A stretch of 64,000 bases of DNA from Ferrimonas senticii DSM 18821 (GTDB lineage: Bacteria; Pseudomonadota; Gammaproteobacteria; Enterobacterales; Shewanellaceae): contig NZ_KE383898.1 in NCBI RefSeq assembly GCF_000422665.1, forward strand, positions 370,959-434,958. Reading direction: 5' to 3'. Each line of letters opens with the position of its first letter. Position 1 is the stretch's first letter. The notes below the pieces were generated by a model. That model was not told the origin of the DNA. It was given only the letters and a program-made list of their open reading frames with translations, and ran no database searches. The translations under genes were made by a program, and so were the position numbers. Below, in pieces: positions 56,101-63,974 of the stretch.

Positions 56101-58975
56101 CTCTGGCGGCAGCAACCAGCTAAGCGGCGGCGAGGGCGATGACATCATCTCTGGCGGCAGTGGCAAAGACATCATCAGCGGCGGCAGCGGCAACGATGCC
56201 TTAAGCGGCAATGCCGGTAACGACCACCTCAGTGCAGGCAGCGGCGATGATCTGCTCGAAGGCGGCGGCAACGATGATGTGCTCAAAGGCGAAGCGGGTA
56301 ACGACAGCTTGTTTGGCGATGGCGGCGACGACATCCTCGAAGGTGGTTTAGGCGACGATTATCTGGCTGGCGGTGCCGGCAATGACCAACTGCTCGGCGG
56401 TGAGGGCGTCGACGTGCTTGATGGCGGCAGTGGTGATGACGTGCTCTACGGTGGCGTTGAATCCAGTACCCTAATCGGCGGCGAAGGCGACGATCACCTG
56501 ATTGGTGCTGATAATGGCGATCTGTTGCTTGGCGGCGGTGGTGCCGATCGCATTGAAGCGGGCAGCGGTGCCGATGAAATTCACACCGGCAGCGGTGATG
56601 ACATCGTTACGGCTGGAGCCGGTGACGATATCATCTTGGCTGAAGATGGCAGCAACCTGATTGACGCTGGCGCCGGCGACGATTATGTCCAGGGCGGGAT
56701 CGGCGACGACACCATCATCGGTGGTGCTGGCACCGACCAACTGTTTGGTGGCGCCGGTGACGACACCATCACCGATACCGAAGAGCAAGCCGAGATCCAC
56801 GGCGATGGCGGCGATGACACCATCACCTCGGGCGAGTTTGACGACACCATCTTTGGCGGCGAAGGCAGTGACACCATCAGCACCGCCGGCGGTGATGACA
56901 CCATCTACGCCGGTGCCGGTAACGACCAAGTGGACGCCGGTAGTGGTGATGACACCATCTACGGCGAAGCGGGCAGTAATGTCTTTAGTGGTGGCGCCGG
57001 TAACGACACCCTGTATGGCGGCATCAACAACGATGCCATCGACGGCGGCGTTGGTGACGATAGCCTCTATGGCGGTGACGGTAATGACACTGTTGCTGGG
57101 GGGGAGGGCAACGATCAGCTTATCGGTGGTGCCGGTAACGACGGTTTGGACGGTGGCGCTGGTGATGATGTGCTGTTTGGCGAACTCGGCAGCGACACCC
57201 TCAGTGGTGGTGCAGGGGCAGATTTCCTTGCTGGCGGTGAGGGCGATGACACCCTTGATGGCGGCGCTGATGACGACCATCTGATCGCCGGTGCCGGTAA
57301 CGATACGCTGTTGGGTGGCAGTGGCACCGATCTGCTGGAAGGCGGCGACGGCAACGACAGCATCGATGGCGGCGATGGCGATGACAGCATCTTGGCTGGC
57401 AGCGGTAATAACGTCATTAGCGGTGGCCTTGGCAGCGACACCATTGAGTCCGGTGCCGGGGACGATGCCATCGATGGTGGTGAAGGCGACGACAGCATTG
57501 TCGCTGGCGCAGGCCACAATCTGATCACCGGTGGTGCTGGCGCGGATATTATCGAAGCGGGCGGTGGGGATGATCAAATTGACGCTGGTGCAGACAACGA
57601 TACGGTAGTCGTCAGCGGCGGCAATAACGTCATCTTGGGCGGCGCCGGTGATGACAGCATCAACACTGGCAGTGGTCACGACGTTATCGACGGCGGCGAC
57701 GGTAACGACACCATCGTTGCCAGCGGCGGTAATAATCAGATCGACGGCGGTGTTGGCGACGACCAGATCAGCACTGGTGCCGGTAACGACGTTATCGAAG
57801 GTGGTGATGGCAACGACAGCATCAGTGCAGGTGGTGGCAGCGATAAGATTTTTGGTGGCCTTGGTAAAGACAGCATCGACGGCGGTGCCGGCAGTGATGA
57901 GCTGTACGGCGGCGATGGCGATGACAGCTTGCGTGGTGGCGATGATAACGACTTACTGCAAGGTGGCAGCGGCAACGACAGCCTCTACGGCGACGATGGT
58001 GACGATCTGCTGCAAGGCGGTGAGGGCAATGACAAGCTCTACGGCGGCAGCGGTAACGACCAACTGCAGGGTGAAGCTGGCAACGACACCCTCGATGGTG
58101 GCAGCGGCAACGACATCCTGCTTGGTGGTGACGGTAATGACACCCTTAAGGGCGGCAACAACGACGATCAGTTAGTTGGCGGCGACGGCGACGACAAACT
58201 GTATGGCCAAAGCGGTGCCGATCATCTTGCTGGTGAGGCCGGTGCCGATAAGCTCTACGGCGGCAGCGGTGACGATCTGTTGCAGGGCGGCGAAGGCGAT
58301 GATCTGCTCGACGGTGGCAACAATGACGATACCTTGCTGGGTGAGCTTGGCGATGACAACCTTAAAGGCGGCAGTGGCAATGACCAACTGTTCGGTGGCG
58401 TTGGCGATGACAGCCTAGATGGCGGCAGTGGTGTCGATCAGCTGTACGGTGGTGAGGGCAGTGACCGCATCGTATTTGATAGCAATGACAGCTTCATCAG
58501 CGGTGGCAGCGGTTTTGATGTGTTAACCGCCGGCCCACAAGGGGATGGCATCATTGATATGACCGGCGGTGCCACCAGCGGCATTGAGGCGTTGATCATT
58601 GACGATGGCGTTGACGCCACCACAGTGAAGATCTCGCTGGAGCAGATCCTCAATGAAAGTGATGGTGATGGTTTGTTGCTCAATGGCAACGACAGCGATG
58701 CCATGGAAGATGTGTTCCTGCTGTTGGGCGCGGAAGAGGTGAACCTTGAGGGCGGTGGTTGGAACTATGCCAATGAACTGGATGCCAGCAGCATTGATGC
58801 CGACTTGGCGGCACGTTATCAGGCCGAAGGGGTTGATGTTGATGCCTTGCAGGGCTACCAGTTTGTTAATGGTGCCGGCGAAACTGTGACTATCTGGACC
58901 GACTCAGAGTTAACTGACGTCAATCTTAATCAAGTTGCGTTAGTGCCAGAGGAGGATCAAAGTGGCGGCCTGTAA
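53111..58975 (+). CDS. Giant RTX-repeat protein secreted by type I secretion
   Basis: This 1954-residue acidic protein consists almost entirely of calcium-binding GGxGxDxUx nonapeptides. A short RTX block occupies about 20-73. A Pro/Glu linker and a beta-rich domain (about 91-207) follow. The main RTX region runs from about 209 to 1785, room for roughly 175 repeats. A nonrepetitive C-terminal region of about 165 residues (ending NQVALVPEEDQSGGL) probably holds the type I secretion signal. No protease, lipase, adhesin Big-domain or pore-forming module is seen. The protein should be unfolded in the cytoplasm and fold into beta-rolls in calcium outside. A surface layer, biofilm matrix or shield role is possible but is inference. 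Confidence 0.9.
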   Translation: MANSEQNNGNVGTDEATVQDDVLVGTSDVDAIDGYDGDDVISGAGGDDYLVGNDGSDAIGGGSGDDVILGDGGKDPDAEPEQPEDPSDGWSANDNLADFSGEQAPGRYEVGQQFATRIEIPDGGNAFSMKLDIDADDQSEIQITVRDVQGNVVYSGPALVVGEDTGIIKVEIDPELMPADGIIKVELDVVSGPGVDIDSLSIDGAGIWDDTITAGEGNDTVFGMQGDDNIYGGQGDDFLDGGGNDDLLKGGDGDDKLFGGQGDDVLRGNSGSDELLGGDGADQLHGGQGDDLLMGELGDDKLYGGQGSDTLLGDDGDDRLQGGAGDDLLVGGKGQDQLFGGDDNDVLLGDEGDDSLSGGSGDDVLIAGDGADSLSGADGSDILLGGDGNDSLSGGTGDDQLFGEVGDDRMVGGDGTDFMVGGLGDDSMQGDDGNDTLLGSEGDDQLDGGAGDDLLVGEVGHDTISGGLGADGLYGGEGNDSLDGGEGDDILTGDEGDDILVGGAGSDQLFGGVGDDVLSGGEGDNQLHANEGNDTISAGSGNDQVFAGSGDDRIDVSDGDNLVYAGEGHDSVLTGSGADIIFAESGDDLIDSGAGNDEIFAGEGDDVVNAGDGDNVIFGNQGNDTISAGEGNDAIFGGEGDDAISSGAGNDYIETNDGIDNIDAGAGDDTVFAGEGDDIIVAGAGNDTVFAEAGDDLITLGEGNDFADGGDGNDTLSGGVGDDVLLGGAGDDQLDGGEGEDTLVGGAGNDTLIGGDERSNLHGGDGDDTIIGGGSDDLISGGAGADTIEAGEGDNEIYAGGGDDQVTTGSGADLIYAAGGSNQIDSGAGDDTIFGGQDDDNISAGSGDDVVAAGMGDDVIDAGSGNDSVDAGAGDDQLFGREGDDLLMGGGGDDHLEGGVGDDILVGGSGDDLLLGGEGIDVLDGGAGADTLYGGEEGGELHGGSGDDLITGGAGVDIISGGDGADTIDAGASNDEIDAGDGDDQVLGGLGDDLIFASGGSNQLSGGEGDDIISGGSGKDIISGGSGNDALSGNAGNDHLSAGSGDDLLEGGGNDDVLKGEAGNDSLFGDGGDDILEGGLGDDYLAGGAGNDQLLGGEGVDVLDGGSGDDVLYGGVESSTLIGGEGDDHLIGADNGDLLLGGGGADRIEAGSGADEIHTGSGDDIVTAGAGDDIILAEDGSNLIDAGAGDDYVQGGIGDDTIIGGAGTDQLFGGAGDDTITDTEEQAEIHGDGGDDTITSGEFDDTIFGGEGSDTISTAGGDDTIYAGAGNDQVDAGSGDDTIYGEAGSNVFSGGAGNDTLYGGINNDAIDGGVGDDSLYGGDGNDTVAGGEGNDQLIGGAGNDGLDGGAGDDVLFGELGSDTLSGGAGADFLAGGEGDDTLDGGADDDHLIAGAGNDTLLGGSGTDLLEGGDGNDSIDGGDGDDSILAGSGNNVISGGLGSDTIESGAGDDAIDGGEGDDSIVAGAGHNLITGGAGADIIEAGGGDDQIDAGADNDTVVVSGGNNVILGGAGDDSINTGSGHDVIDGGDGNDTIVASGGNNQIDGGVGDDQISTGAGNDVIEGGDGNDSISAGGGSDKIFGGLGKDSIDGGAGSDELYGGDGDDSLRGGDDNDLLQGGSGNDSLYGDDGDDLLQGGEGNDKLYGGSGNDQLQGEAGNDTLDGGSGNDILLGGDGNDTLKGGNNDDQLVGGDGDDKLYGQSGADHLAGEAGADKLYGGSGDDLLQGGEGDDLLDGGNNDDTLLGELGDDNLKGGSGNDQLFGGVGDDSLDGGSGVDQLYGGEGSDRIVFDSNDSFISGGSGFDVLTAGPQGDGIIDMTGGATSGIEALIIDDGVDATTVKISLEQILNESDGDGLLLNGNDSDAMEDVFLLLGAEEVNLEGGGWNYANELDASSIDADLAARYQAEGVDVDALQGYQFVNGAGETVTIWTDSELTDVNLNQVALVPEEDQSGGL
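55391..56794 (+). repeat. 180-residue super-repeat inside the RTX region
   Basis: A degenerate nonapeptide lacking the calcium aspartate recurs at 55391 (RSNLH), 55931 (GGELH) and 56471 (SSTLI), exactly 540 bp apart, and again at 56795 (QAEIH) after 324 bp. A second marker (GGSNQI, GGSNQL, DGSNLI, AGSNVF) follows each one in the same phase. The period is therefore 20 nonapeptides twice, then a shortened unit of 12. A related marker (DNQLH) stands 702 bp upstream at 54689 (26 nonapeptides). This points to growth of the gene by duplication of long blocks. Confidence 0.7.
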
Positions 58976-59012
58976 ACGCGATTAAACCCTGATCGTTAGT
59001 GGTCTAAGTACC

Positions 59013-59048
59013 AGCGGCGTCGCAGCAATGCGGCGCCGCTTTATTTGT
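59013..59048. terminator. Terminator of the secretion/RTX operon, overlapping the opposite gene's stop
   Basis: AGCGGCGTCGCA/TGCGGCGCCGCT forms a 12-bp stem with one wobble, closed by a GCAA tetraloop and followed by TTTATTTG. It reaches into the stop codon of the convergent GGDEF gene. Confidence 0.8.
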
Positions 59049-60978
59049 TGCTGCCGCAGTTGCCATCACGGGCGGCGATGCAGCGATTGCGCCCGGCAAA
59101 TTTGGCTTGGTAGAGGGCGCTGTCGGCGCAGGTGATCAAGCTGTCGATATCTTGCTGATGGCGGATCTGGGCGTAACCGCCACTGATGGTCAGTTGTGTA
59201 AGCCCACTGATCTGCATCGTGGCGACATCTTGCCGTAGTCGCTCAAGTACGATTTCAGCCTCCTGCAAACTGGTGTGCGGCATCAGCAATAAAAACTCTT
59301 CACCGCCGTAACGGGCGCACAGATCATTTTGGCGCAGATGACGCAGGAATAGTTCGGCCAAGGCAGTAAGTACCTGATCGCCCTGGCTGTGGCCAAATTG
59401 ATCATTGATGTTTTTGAAGTTATCGACATCCACCAGGGCGATGCAAAATGGTTGTTGATGGCGCTGGTAGCGGGCCAACTCTTGGGTTAACTGATGGCGA
59501 ATATAACGCCGGTTATACAGCCCGGTTAAGGCATCATGATGGGCACTGTGTTCTAACTTCTTTGACAGTTTGTTGCTGCGATTTAGCAGCCACAGCAGCA
59601 GTATCACACACAACAGCAGGCTGACGACGATGGTGATGCCGCTGGTCAATTGCCAATTGCGCTTTTGCAACTGTGCTTGTTGCGCTTGATAGCGATAATC
59701 CAGCAGCTGCTTTTCGATGGCGTCTTGATTGACTTGGAACTTGGCTTGCATAGCGGCAATTTGATTGTTCAGATCGGTATCAAATGCCTGTTGATTAAGG
59801 GCGATCTGCAATTGGGTTAGGGCAATTACTCGGTTTAATTCGCCTTGATTAAGGTAGATCTCCGCCAATACTTTCGCGGTTTTGGCTTGGCCGGTTAGGC
59901 TACCGGACTGCAGATACAATCGTTGTGCTGCCTCCGCTTGGGCCAGTGCGGCTTGATAATCTTGCAGCTGGTTGTACCAACTGGCGGCTTTTAAGCGCAG
60001 TGCCGCAGCGCCATCGATCTCATTAAACCGATCAAAGATAACCGTGGTGTGCTCGGCCAATTGCAACGCCTGTTGGTAGTGGCCCGCGGCGGCATCGGCG
60101 CTGGCGATCAGCACATTGGCGTACGCCACCCCGATCTGGTCATCGACTTGCTGCGCCAACTGTTTTGAACGTTGTGCCCACAGCTTGCTTTGGTCGTACT
60201 CTGATTGTGCCTCATGCATGCTGGCGATGTTGTACAGCACTACGGCGGTACTTAGGTGATCGTCGGTTTGTTCAAGCCAGGCTAGTATCTGCAAGTAGCT
60301 CTGCTCAGCTTTGTCGTACAACCCCATATATTTGTAGTTATTGGCCATGCTGTTACGCAATTGCATCATCTGTTGCGGCGCATCACGGCCACTTTGATGC
60401 AGCAGTTTGATGGCGTGGTTCAAGGCGGTAACTGACGCTTGATATTCGCCCCGATAGCCGTGCAAGTTGGCTTTGGCGCTCAGCAATAATGAGTATTGGT
60501 AGGGATAGCGGCTCGGATCAAACTGCGCTTGCAGTTGCTCAAACAGCATCATCGCCGTCTGGGTGCGCCCTTCGCGATCCAAAGCGCTGCCGTAACACGC
60601 CCCCAATGCTAGCCAAAAACCGTTGTATGCCAAGCTGTCCAGCATCGGCAGACTGTCCTGATACAGTTGTTCAACATCGGCGTATCGACTTTGATCCAGC
60701 AAGGCATTACAGCGAATATCAAGCAGCGTTAGTCGCTGCTCAACGCTAAGCGATGATTGCTCTAGGTAGTGTGCTGTTTGGATCAGGGTTTGGGGTCGAT
60801 CTTGGTGGCGAAGCTGTTCGAGTTGGTGCAGTTGTTCGGTGGTGATGGCATGCACCGCTGTGGTGGATAATAGCCACAGACTGAGCGCCGCTGGTAGCAG
60901 CGCCGCAACACGATGGCTACAGGATGATAAGCGCCAGTACGGAACCGACAGTCGGTTAAGATCCGTTGCTGTAGCCAT
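59041..60978 (-). CDS. TPR-repeat diguanylate cyclase with signal peptide
   Basis: This 645-residue protein has an N-terminal signal or anchor (about 25-45, ending AVHA). TPR-like helical repeats run from about 80 to 400 (for example MGLYDKAEQSYLQIL and GHYQQALQLAE). A coiled region leads to a membrane helix near 440-465 and a GGDEF domain with active loop GGEEF and an RxxD inhibitory site (RQND). It should make cyclic di-GMP in the cytoplasm under control of a periplasmic TPR sensor. The start at 60978 was preferred because AAGGA is 6 bases upstream; the ATG two codons earlier abuts the same AAGGA. It converges with the RTX operon. Confidence 0.87.
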   Translation of the reverse strand: MATATDLNRLSVPYWRLSSCSHRVAALLPAALSLWLLSTTAVHAITTEQLHQLEQLRHQDRPQTLIQTAHYLEQSSLSVEQRLTLLDIRCNALLDQSRYADVEQLYQDSLPMLDSLAYNGFWLALGACYGSALDREGRTQTAMMLFEQLQAQFDPSRYPYQYSLLLSAKANLHGYRGEYQASVTALNHAIKLLHQSGRDAPQQMMQLRNSMANNYKYMGLYDKAEQSYLQILAWLEQTDDHLSTAVVLYNIASMHEAQSEYDQSKLWAQRSKQLAQQVDDQIGVAYANVLIASADAAAGHYQQALQLAEHTTVIFDRFNEIDGAAALRLKAASWYNQLQDYQAALAQAEAAQRLYLQSGSLTGQAKTAKVLAEIYLNQGELNRVIALTQLQIALNQQAFDTDLNNQIAAMQAKFQVNQDAIEKQLLDYRYQAQQAQLQKRNWQLTSGITIVVSLLLCVILLLWLLNRSNKLSKKLEHSAHHDALTGLYNRRYIRHQLTQELARYQRHQQPFCIALVDVDNFKNINDQFGHSQGDQVLTALAELFLRHLRQNDLCARYGGEEFLLLMPHTSLQEAEIVLERLRQDVATMQISGLTQLTISGGYAQIRHQQDIDSLITCADSALYQAKFAGRNRCIAARDGNCGSNK

Positions 60979-61019
60979 TGTCATTCCTTTTACAAAGCGT
61001 CCTGCATCATGTTAACAAA

Positions 61020-61035
61020 TTGATTTGTAAATCAA
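61020..61035. promoter_or_regulatory. Perfect palindrome upstream of the TPR-GGDEF gene
   Basis: TTGATTTGTAAATCAA is a 7-2-7 perfect inverted repeat 42 bp before the gene. The half-sites resemble FNR (TTGAT/ATCAA), but the spacing is six instead of four, so FNR binding is doubtful. Confidence 0.4.
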
Positions 61036-61063
61036 AACTGCCCCAGATCATGCCGTTGTTCTA

Positions 61064-61325
61064 GGGCGTGTTGATGTTTGCTGTTCAGAGTTTGGCCGAG
61101 GATAGCGGCTATCAATCGAGGATTGCGATTGAAGGCCCTCTCTTCAGAAATCAAAATCAGGGCTCTACGTCGAAATCGTATGACGAAGAGTGACGGCCGC
61201 TAGTCCGGCCCTGCAAGGCGCCTTTCGGTGATTAATGAACGGTCAAATTGACTGAGCAAGTCAAACTTGCCATTAAAAGTGGCAGATGACGGGCGCAAAA
61301 ATATACGAAAAACGTCAACACGCTC
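61064..61325 (+). mobile_element. MITE-like element, copy 4 (262 bp, with small internal insertion)
   Basis: The ends are GGGCGTGTTGAT and GTCAACACGCTC, flanked by TA on both sides. It matches copies 2 and 3 in the same orientation, apart from about 20 extra bases near position 61136-61164 (a segment bounded by GGCCCT and AGGGC). It lies between the promoters of the divergent TPR-GGDEF and fhs genes. Confidence 0.83.
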
Positions 61326-61567
61326 TAATTTTTCAGCGAAAGCGCAGGTTTTCTGCTGGGACAGTCGATAATGCCAGTTCAACAATCTATGTCGCTGTTA
61401 TCTTTGAAAAGATCAAAACTGGCTGCAAATTCCAGATTGATAATTCGCAAAATCATGCTGATTAAATGTGCTCTGCTGTGATCTTGGTCACAAGGGGGAG
61501 CCCGGTAGTTGCGGGCAACTGCGTTACAATTCGCGCCGTCGATTTACCCCAAGGTGACAGCATAATA
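61326..61567. other. fhs upstream region
   Basis: This 242-bp noncoding stretch holds the CRP-type palindrome at 61477-61492 and presumably the fhs promoter. No gene is seen. Confidence 0.5.
61477..61492. promoter_or_regulatory. Perfect CRP-type palindrome upstream of fhs
   Basis: TGTGA-TCTTGG-TCACA matches the CRP half-sites exactly. It is centred about 83 bp before the fhs ATG, a suitable place for activation by a CRP/FNR-family regulator. Confidence 0.6.
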
Positions 61568-63310
61568 ATGAAATCCGATCTAACCCTATCTCGCGAAGCC
61601 ACATTGGCTCCCATCAGTGCCATTGCCGCTAAGGCGGGGATCTTAGCCACCGAGCTGGCGCCATTTGGCGACACCAAGGCGAAGGTTAAGTTGTCTGCAC
61701 TCAAGCGAGTTGCAACCAACCAACAAGGTAAATTGGTGGTGGTGACCGCCATCACTCCGACGCCGCTGGGTGAAGGTAAAACCGTAACCACCATCGGCTT
61801 GGCGCAGGGGTTAAATCGGATTGGCGTCAAGGTGATGGCCAACATTCGCCAGCCATCGATGGGGCCGGTATTTGGGATCAAAGGCGGTGCGGCCGGCGGT
61901 GGTTACAGCCAAGTGGTGCCGATGGAAGAGTTAAACTTGCACCTAACCGGTGATATTCACGCGGTAGCGGCGGCGCATAACTTGGCGGCCGCGGCGCTGG
62001 ATGCACGCTTGTTCCATGAAGCCAACTTGGGTGATGGCTTTGAAGCGAAAACCGGTATGGCGCGACTGAACATCGACGCTAACCGCATTAGCTGGCGTCG
62101 CAGTGTGGATATGAACGATCGCACTTTGCGGCAGATCACCATCGGCATCAACAACCCCGGTTCTAATGCCAACGGCATTGAGCGTCAGTGTGGGTTCGAT
62201 ATTACCGCCGCCTCGGAACTGATGGCGGTGCTGGCATTGGCCTCGGATTTGGCGGATCTGCGCAAGCGCCTTGGCCAAGTGGTGATGGCGTACAGTGTGG
62301 ATGGTCAACCGATCACTGCAGAGGACCTTAAAGTCGCCGGTTCCATGGCGGCGATTTTACGTGAAGCGGCGCAGCCAACCTTGATGCAAACCATCGAGGG
62401 AGTACCAACCTTGGTGCACGCCGGTCCTTTTGCCAACATCGCTCATGGCAACTCATCAATCATCGCCGATCGTATCGCTTTGGGTCTGGCGGATGTGGTG
62501 GTGACCGAAGGTGGCTTTGGCTCCGATATGGGCTTTGAGAAAGCCTGTAACATCAAAGCCCGCGCCGCTGGCAAAACCCCAGATGCGGCGGTGGTGGTTG
62601 CTACCCTGCGGGGCCTAAAAGCCAACTCCGGCCTATACGATCTGCGCCCGGGGCAACCTCTGCCGCAGGCGATCTTTGCAGCCGATGCCGCGGCGCTGGA
62701 AGCCGGTTTTGCCAACCTTAAATGGCACATCGACAACGTTAAACGCTACGGTATTCCAGCGGTAGTGGCGATCAACCGCTTCCCACAGGATACTGTTGAA
62801 GAGCTCAACTGGTTGAAGCAACAAGTGCAAGCGCTTGGTGTTGAAGTGGCGCTGTCGGAAGCCTTTGCCAAAGGCGGTGATGGCGCCACTGAGTTGGCTC
62901 GTAAGGTGCAGCAGGCGCTGACTCAACCGAGCCAGTTCCAGTACCTGTATGATGTTGATCAGCCAATCGAACACAAACTGTTGAGCATCGTCGAAGCCGG
63001 TTACGGCGGTAAGGGCATCGAGTTAACCGAGCAAGCTCAAGCCGAGCTGCAGCAACTGACCGAACTGGGTTTTGGCCACTTGCCGCTGTGTATGGCTAAA
63101 TCGCCACTGTCCATCAGTCACGATCCGGCTTTGAAGGGCGCGCCAACCGATTTTGTGGTGCCAATTCGTGAACTGAAACTGTGTGCGGGTGCGGGCTTTA
63201 TTTACGCTTTGACCGGCAACGTGATGACCATGCCGGGCCTTTCGGAAAAGCCAGCCTTTATGAACATCGATATTGATGCCGACGGCAATATCACCGGCTT
63301 GGATGAGTAA
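61568..63310 (+). CDS. fhs: Formate-tetrahydrofolate ligase
   Basis: This 580-residue enzyme (usual size about 555-580) has the ATP-binding [15 protein letters not shown] near residue 65, [20 protein letters not shown] and [34 protein letters not shown] follows, and the C-terminus ends with [20 protein letters not shown]. It makes 10-formyl-tetrahydrofolate from formate with ATP, feeding one-carbon metabolism and purine synthesis. The start at 61568 follows AAGGTGA; an upstream in-frame start would overlap the CRP site. A terminator follows. Confidence 0.95.
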   Translation: MKSDLTLSREATLAPISAIAAKAGILATELAPFGDTKAKVKLSALKRVATNQQGKLVVVTAITPTPLGEGKTVTTIGLAQGLNRIGVKVMANIRQPSMGPVFGIKGGAAGGGYSQVVPMEELNLHLTGDIHAVAAAHNLAAAALDARLFHEANLGDGFEAKTGMARLNIDANRISWRRSVDMNDRTLRQITIGINNPGSNANGIERQCGFDITAASELMAVLALASDLADLRKRLGQVVMAYSVDGQPITAEDLKVAGSMAAILREAAQPTLMQTIEGVPTLVHAGPFANIAHGNSSIIADRIALGLADVVVTEGGFGSDMGFEKACNIKARAAGKTPDAAVVVATLRGLKANSGLYDLRPGQPLPQAIFAADAAALEAGFANLKWHIDNVKRYGIPAVVAINRFPQDTVEELNWLKQQVQALGVEVALSEAFAKGGDGATELARKVQQALTQPSQFQYLYDVDQPIEHKLLSIVEAGYGGKGIELTEQAQAELQQLTELGFGHLPLCMAKSPLSISHDPALKGAPTDFVVPIRELKLCAGAGFIYALTGNVMTMPGLSEKPAFMNIDIDADGNITGLDE

Positions 63311-63342
63311 CCGCTAAAAGCGGGTAAAATTGATATCAAATA

Positions 63343-63375
63343 AGAGGGTACCTAAAAGGTACTCTCTTTGTTTTA
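63343..63375 (+). terminator. Rho-independent terminator of fhs
   Basis: AGAGGGTACC/GGTACTCTCT forms a 10-bp stem with one wobble and a TAAAA loop, followed by TTGTTTT. Confidence 0.85.
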
Positions 63376-63407
63376 TAAGCCGCAGCAACCAACGAGACAA
63401 CGCGACG

Positions 63408-63974
63408 ATGAATCAAATGTACCAACAATACGCGGCGCAGTACGCTGAAGCGGTAAAAGACAACGATTACAACGCCGAATTTGAACGGCCGACCACCTTA
63501 GCGATGCTCGATAACGCCATTGCCGATCTGCATGGCAACAAGGTATTGGATATCGGCTGTGGCTCTGGTGAGTATATTGCCGAGTTACGTGCTCGCGGTG
63601 CGACAGTGACGGCGATGGACATATCGGAGCAAATGGTGGACTTAGTGCAACAGCGTTTTGCCGGTGATGCCAAGGTTAGCTGCTATCAAAACGATGCCGC
63701 CCAAGGTTTAGCTCAGGAGCAGAGCGGGCAGTACGACCTGATCCTAAGCTCGTTGATGGTTCACTACATTGAGGATCAGCATGCACTGTTTGCCGAATGT
63801 GCGCGCGTATTGAAGCCAAACGGCATGCTGTTGATGTCGACCCATAACCCGGTTGCCGACGCCGAACTGTCACCTTCAGGCAATTACTTTAGTCGTGAAC
63901 TGCTAACTGTTGGGTCCCTGATGAATGGCTTGGTTGCTCCGCATCGAGATTCCTATATTCTCGTGACTGGATAG
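63408..63974 (+). CDS. Class I SAM-dependent methyltransferase, probably truncated
   Basis: The protein has 188 residues from the ATG at 63408. SAM motif I is VLDIGCGSGEYIAEL, then VTAMDISEQMVDLV, YDLILSSLMVHYIED and RVLKPNGMLLMSTHNPVAD. Similarity to the usual family sequence holds through SPSGNYFSRELL. It then changes abruptly to TVGSLMNGLVAPHRDSYILV and a stop. Homologs I recall continue for about 50 more residues (an FYRRPL-like segment). The end is therefore probably replaced by foreign sequence or disrupted near 63900. The start was chosen because longer upstream frames cross the fhs terminator. Confidence 0.75.
   Translation: MNQMYQQYAAQYAEAVKDNDYNAEFERPTTLAMLDNAIADLHGNKVLDIGCGSGEYIAELRARGATVTAMDISEQMVDLVQQRFAGDAKVSCYQNDAAQGLAQEQSGQYDLILSSLMVHYIEDQHALFAECARVLKPNGMLLMSTHNPVADAELSPSGNYFSRELLTVGSLMNGLVAPHRDSYILVTG

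Noticed and set aside
54176..57679. Long open frames (539 and 402 codons) on the minus strand inside the RTX gene
   Set aside because: They arise from the 27-bp periodic codon pattern of the RTX repeats, have low-complexity translations and no start signals; the plus-strand frame is clearly the coding one.
53800..58440. Regular direct repeats that could suggest a CRISPR or satellite array
   Set aside because: The period is 27 bp, in frame, and encodes GGxGxDxUx nonapeptides; there are no unique spacers.
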